DNA from: Annulohypoxylon bovei var. microspora
Taxonomy: Eukaryota; Ascomycota; Sordariomycetes; Xylariales; Hypoxylaceae
Assembly (NCBI GenBank): GCA_022836615.1
Contig: MU405482.1
Location: 1-19,552 of the forward strand
Reading direction: 5' to 3'
DNA length: 19,552 bases
Below the pieces are notes generated by a model. That model was not told where the DNA came from and did not search any database. It saw only the letters and a program-made list of their open reading frames with translations. The position numbers and the translations under genes are program-made. Position 1 is the first letter of the stretch. Each line of letters opens with the position of its first letter. This document shows positions 18,901 to 19,552 of this stretch, piece by piece.

Positions 18901-19552
18901 TTAAAAAGCTTTTTTATTTTTTTATATTTTCTTTAATTTATAACTTTTCCCGGATATTATAATAAATATTTTATTAAAATTTTTATTAAAATGGTTGCGG
19001 GCTTATTAAAATTAAATGTAAATGTCGTATAAATTATTTTTAAATATTATATTATATTTATTAATAATTAATATGTTAATATTTTTTTATAATATAATTT
19101 TTTTTAAAATTATTTTATTTTTTTTAATAACGAAAAGCTTTATTATAAAATGAATGGTTGTTTTATTAATATAAGTTTTAACGTTATTAAAAATTATAAT
19201 AATTTAAATTCGTTTTTAAATTCCTTTAATTTTTAAAACTTAAATTAATATTTTAATTATAATATTTTTATTAATGTTACTTTTGCTTTTAAAATAATGT
19301 AATAATTATAAGTTATATATAAAAAATATATTTATAATTTTTTTTACCTTTAAAACATTAACTTAATTAAAGTAATGTAAAATAAGTTTAAAAAATATAA
19401 ATTATTTTTTATTTAAACCTTTACGTTTAATTAAAATTTTAATGGCTTTTATCCATGTTTTATTAAAATAATATTTAATATTTATTTTAATTAATATATG
19501 AAAAGAATTTATAATTTAATTTTTTTATTATATATATTAATTAATAATTAAG
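15901..19552. other. Decayed AT-rich DNA, no gene recognised
   Basis: About 3.6 kb of RIP-type sequence. Slightly G+C-richer patches occur at 16840-16880, 17330-17600 and 18120-18480, and many CpG words survive. I translated the patches at 17345-17700, 17820-18060 and 18120-18480 on the plus strand. None has fewer stops than expected or a recognisable motif. The sequence just after 15900 should include the 3' end of the Mutator-like element. RIP-mutated transposon DNA is likely throughout. Confidence 0.55.

Noticed and set aside
1..19552. A mitochondrial or AT-rich protist origin for the window
   Set aside because: The A+T excess comes from CpA-to-TpA conversion inside identifiable transposons. 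The un-RIPed block has ordinary base composition, and no mitochondrial gene, rRNA or tRNA is visible.

Overview
The window is almost entirely very A+T-rich DNA (by eye about one base in six is G or C). TpA is in large excess, CpA and TpG are depleted, and CpG survives fairly well. Recognisable transposon genes are full of in-frame TAA codons where Gln, Trp or Arg codons are expected. This is the signature of repeat-induced point mutation (RIP), so I infer a filamentous ascomycete (Pezizomycotina) and an AT-rich, transposon-filled compartment. I see no intact host gene, tRNA, rRNA or CRISPR array.

Layout. (1) 1-4984: decayed AT-rich DNA, with one possible minus-strand coding remnant near 1200-1440. 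(2) 4985-7830, plus strand: pol of a Ty3/Gypsy-type retrotransposon. RT, RNase H, integrase zinc-binding domain, integrase core and a C-terminal chromodomain follow in order, spread over all three frames, so it is a chromovirus-type element. (3) 7831-8756: decayed, possibly the 3' LTR. (4) 8757-9525: a heavily RIP-mutated inverted copy of the segment at 13524-14352. (5) 9526-12060: decayed, with an unidentified plus-strand remnant near 10384-10857. (6) 12061-13520 and about 14967-15900: the two halves of a Mutator-like (MULE) transposase. The 5' half stays in one frame; the 3' half carries the expected third acidic position and ends in two AT-hook motifs. (7) About 13524-14950: a mosaic of tandem repeats that splits the transposase. 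Its first kilobase is almost free of RIP. (8) 15900-19552: decayed DNA in which I recognise nothing.

How the parts relate. The most informative structure is the insertion at 13524-14950. Host transposase codons carry RIP damage on both sides. The insert keeps a GC-rich head, a 12-bp G-rich minisatellite, a TGAC/TGAT array with a period of about 195 bp and a hexamer array. Its inverted relative at 8757-9525 has had the same tandem array turned into nearly pure TTAA. The two copies form a before/after pair for RIP. They suggest that the right-hand copy arrived after the region was mutated, or escaped RIP. No intact protein can be predicted from any of the transposon genes.
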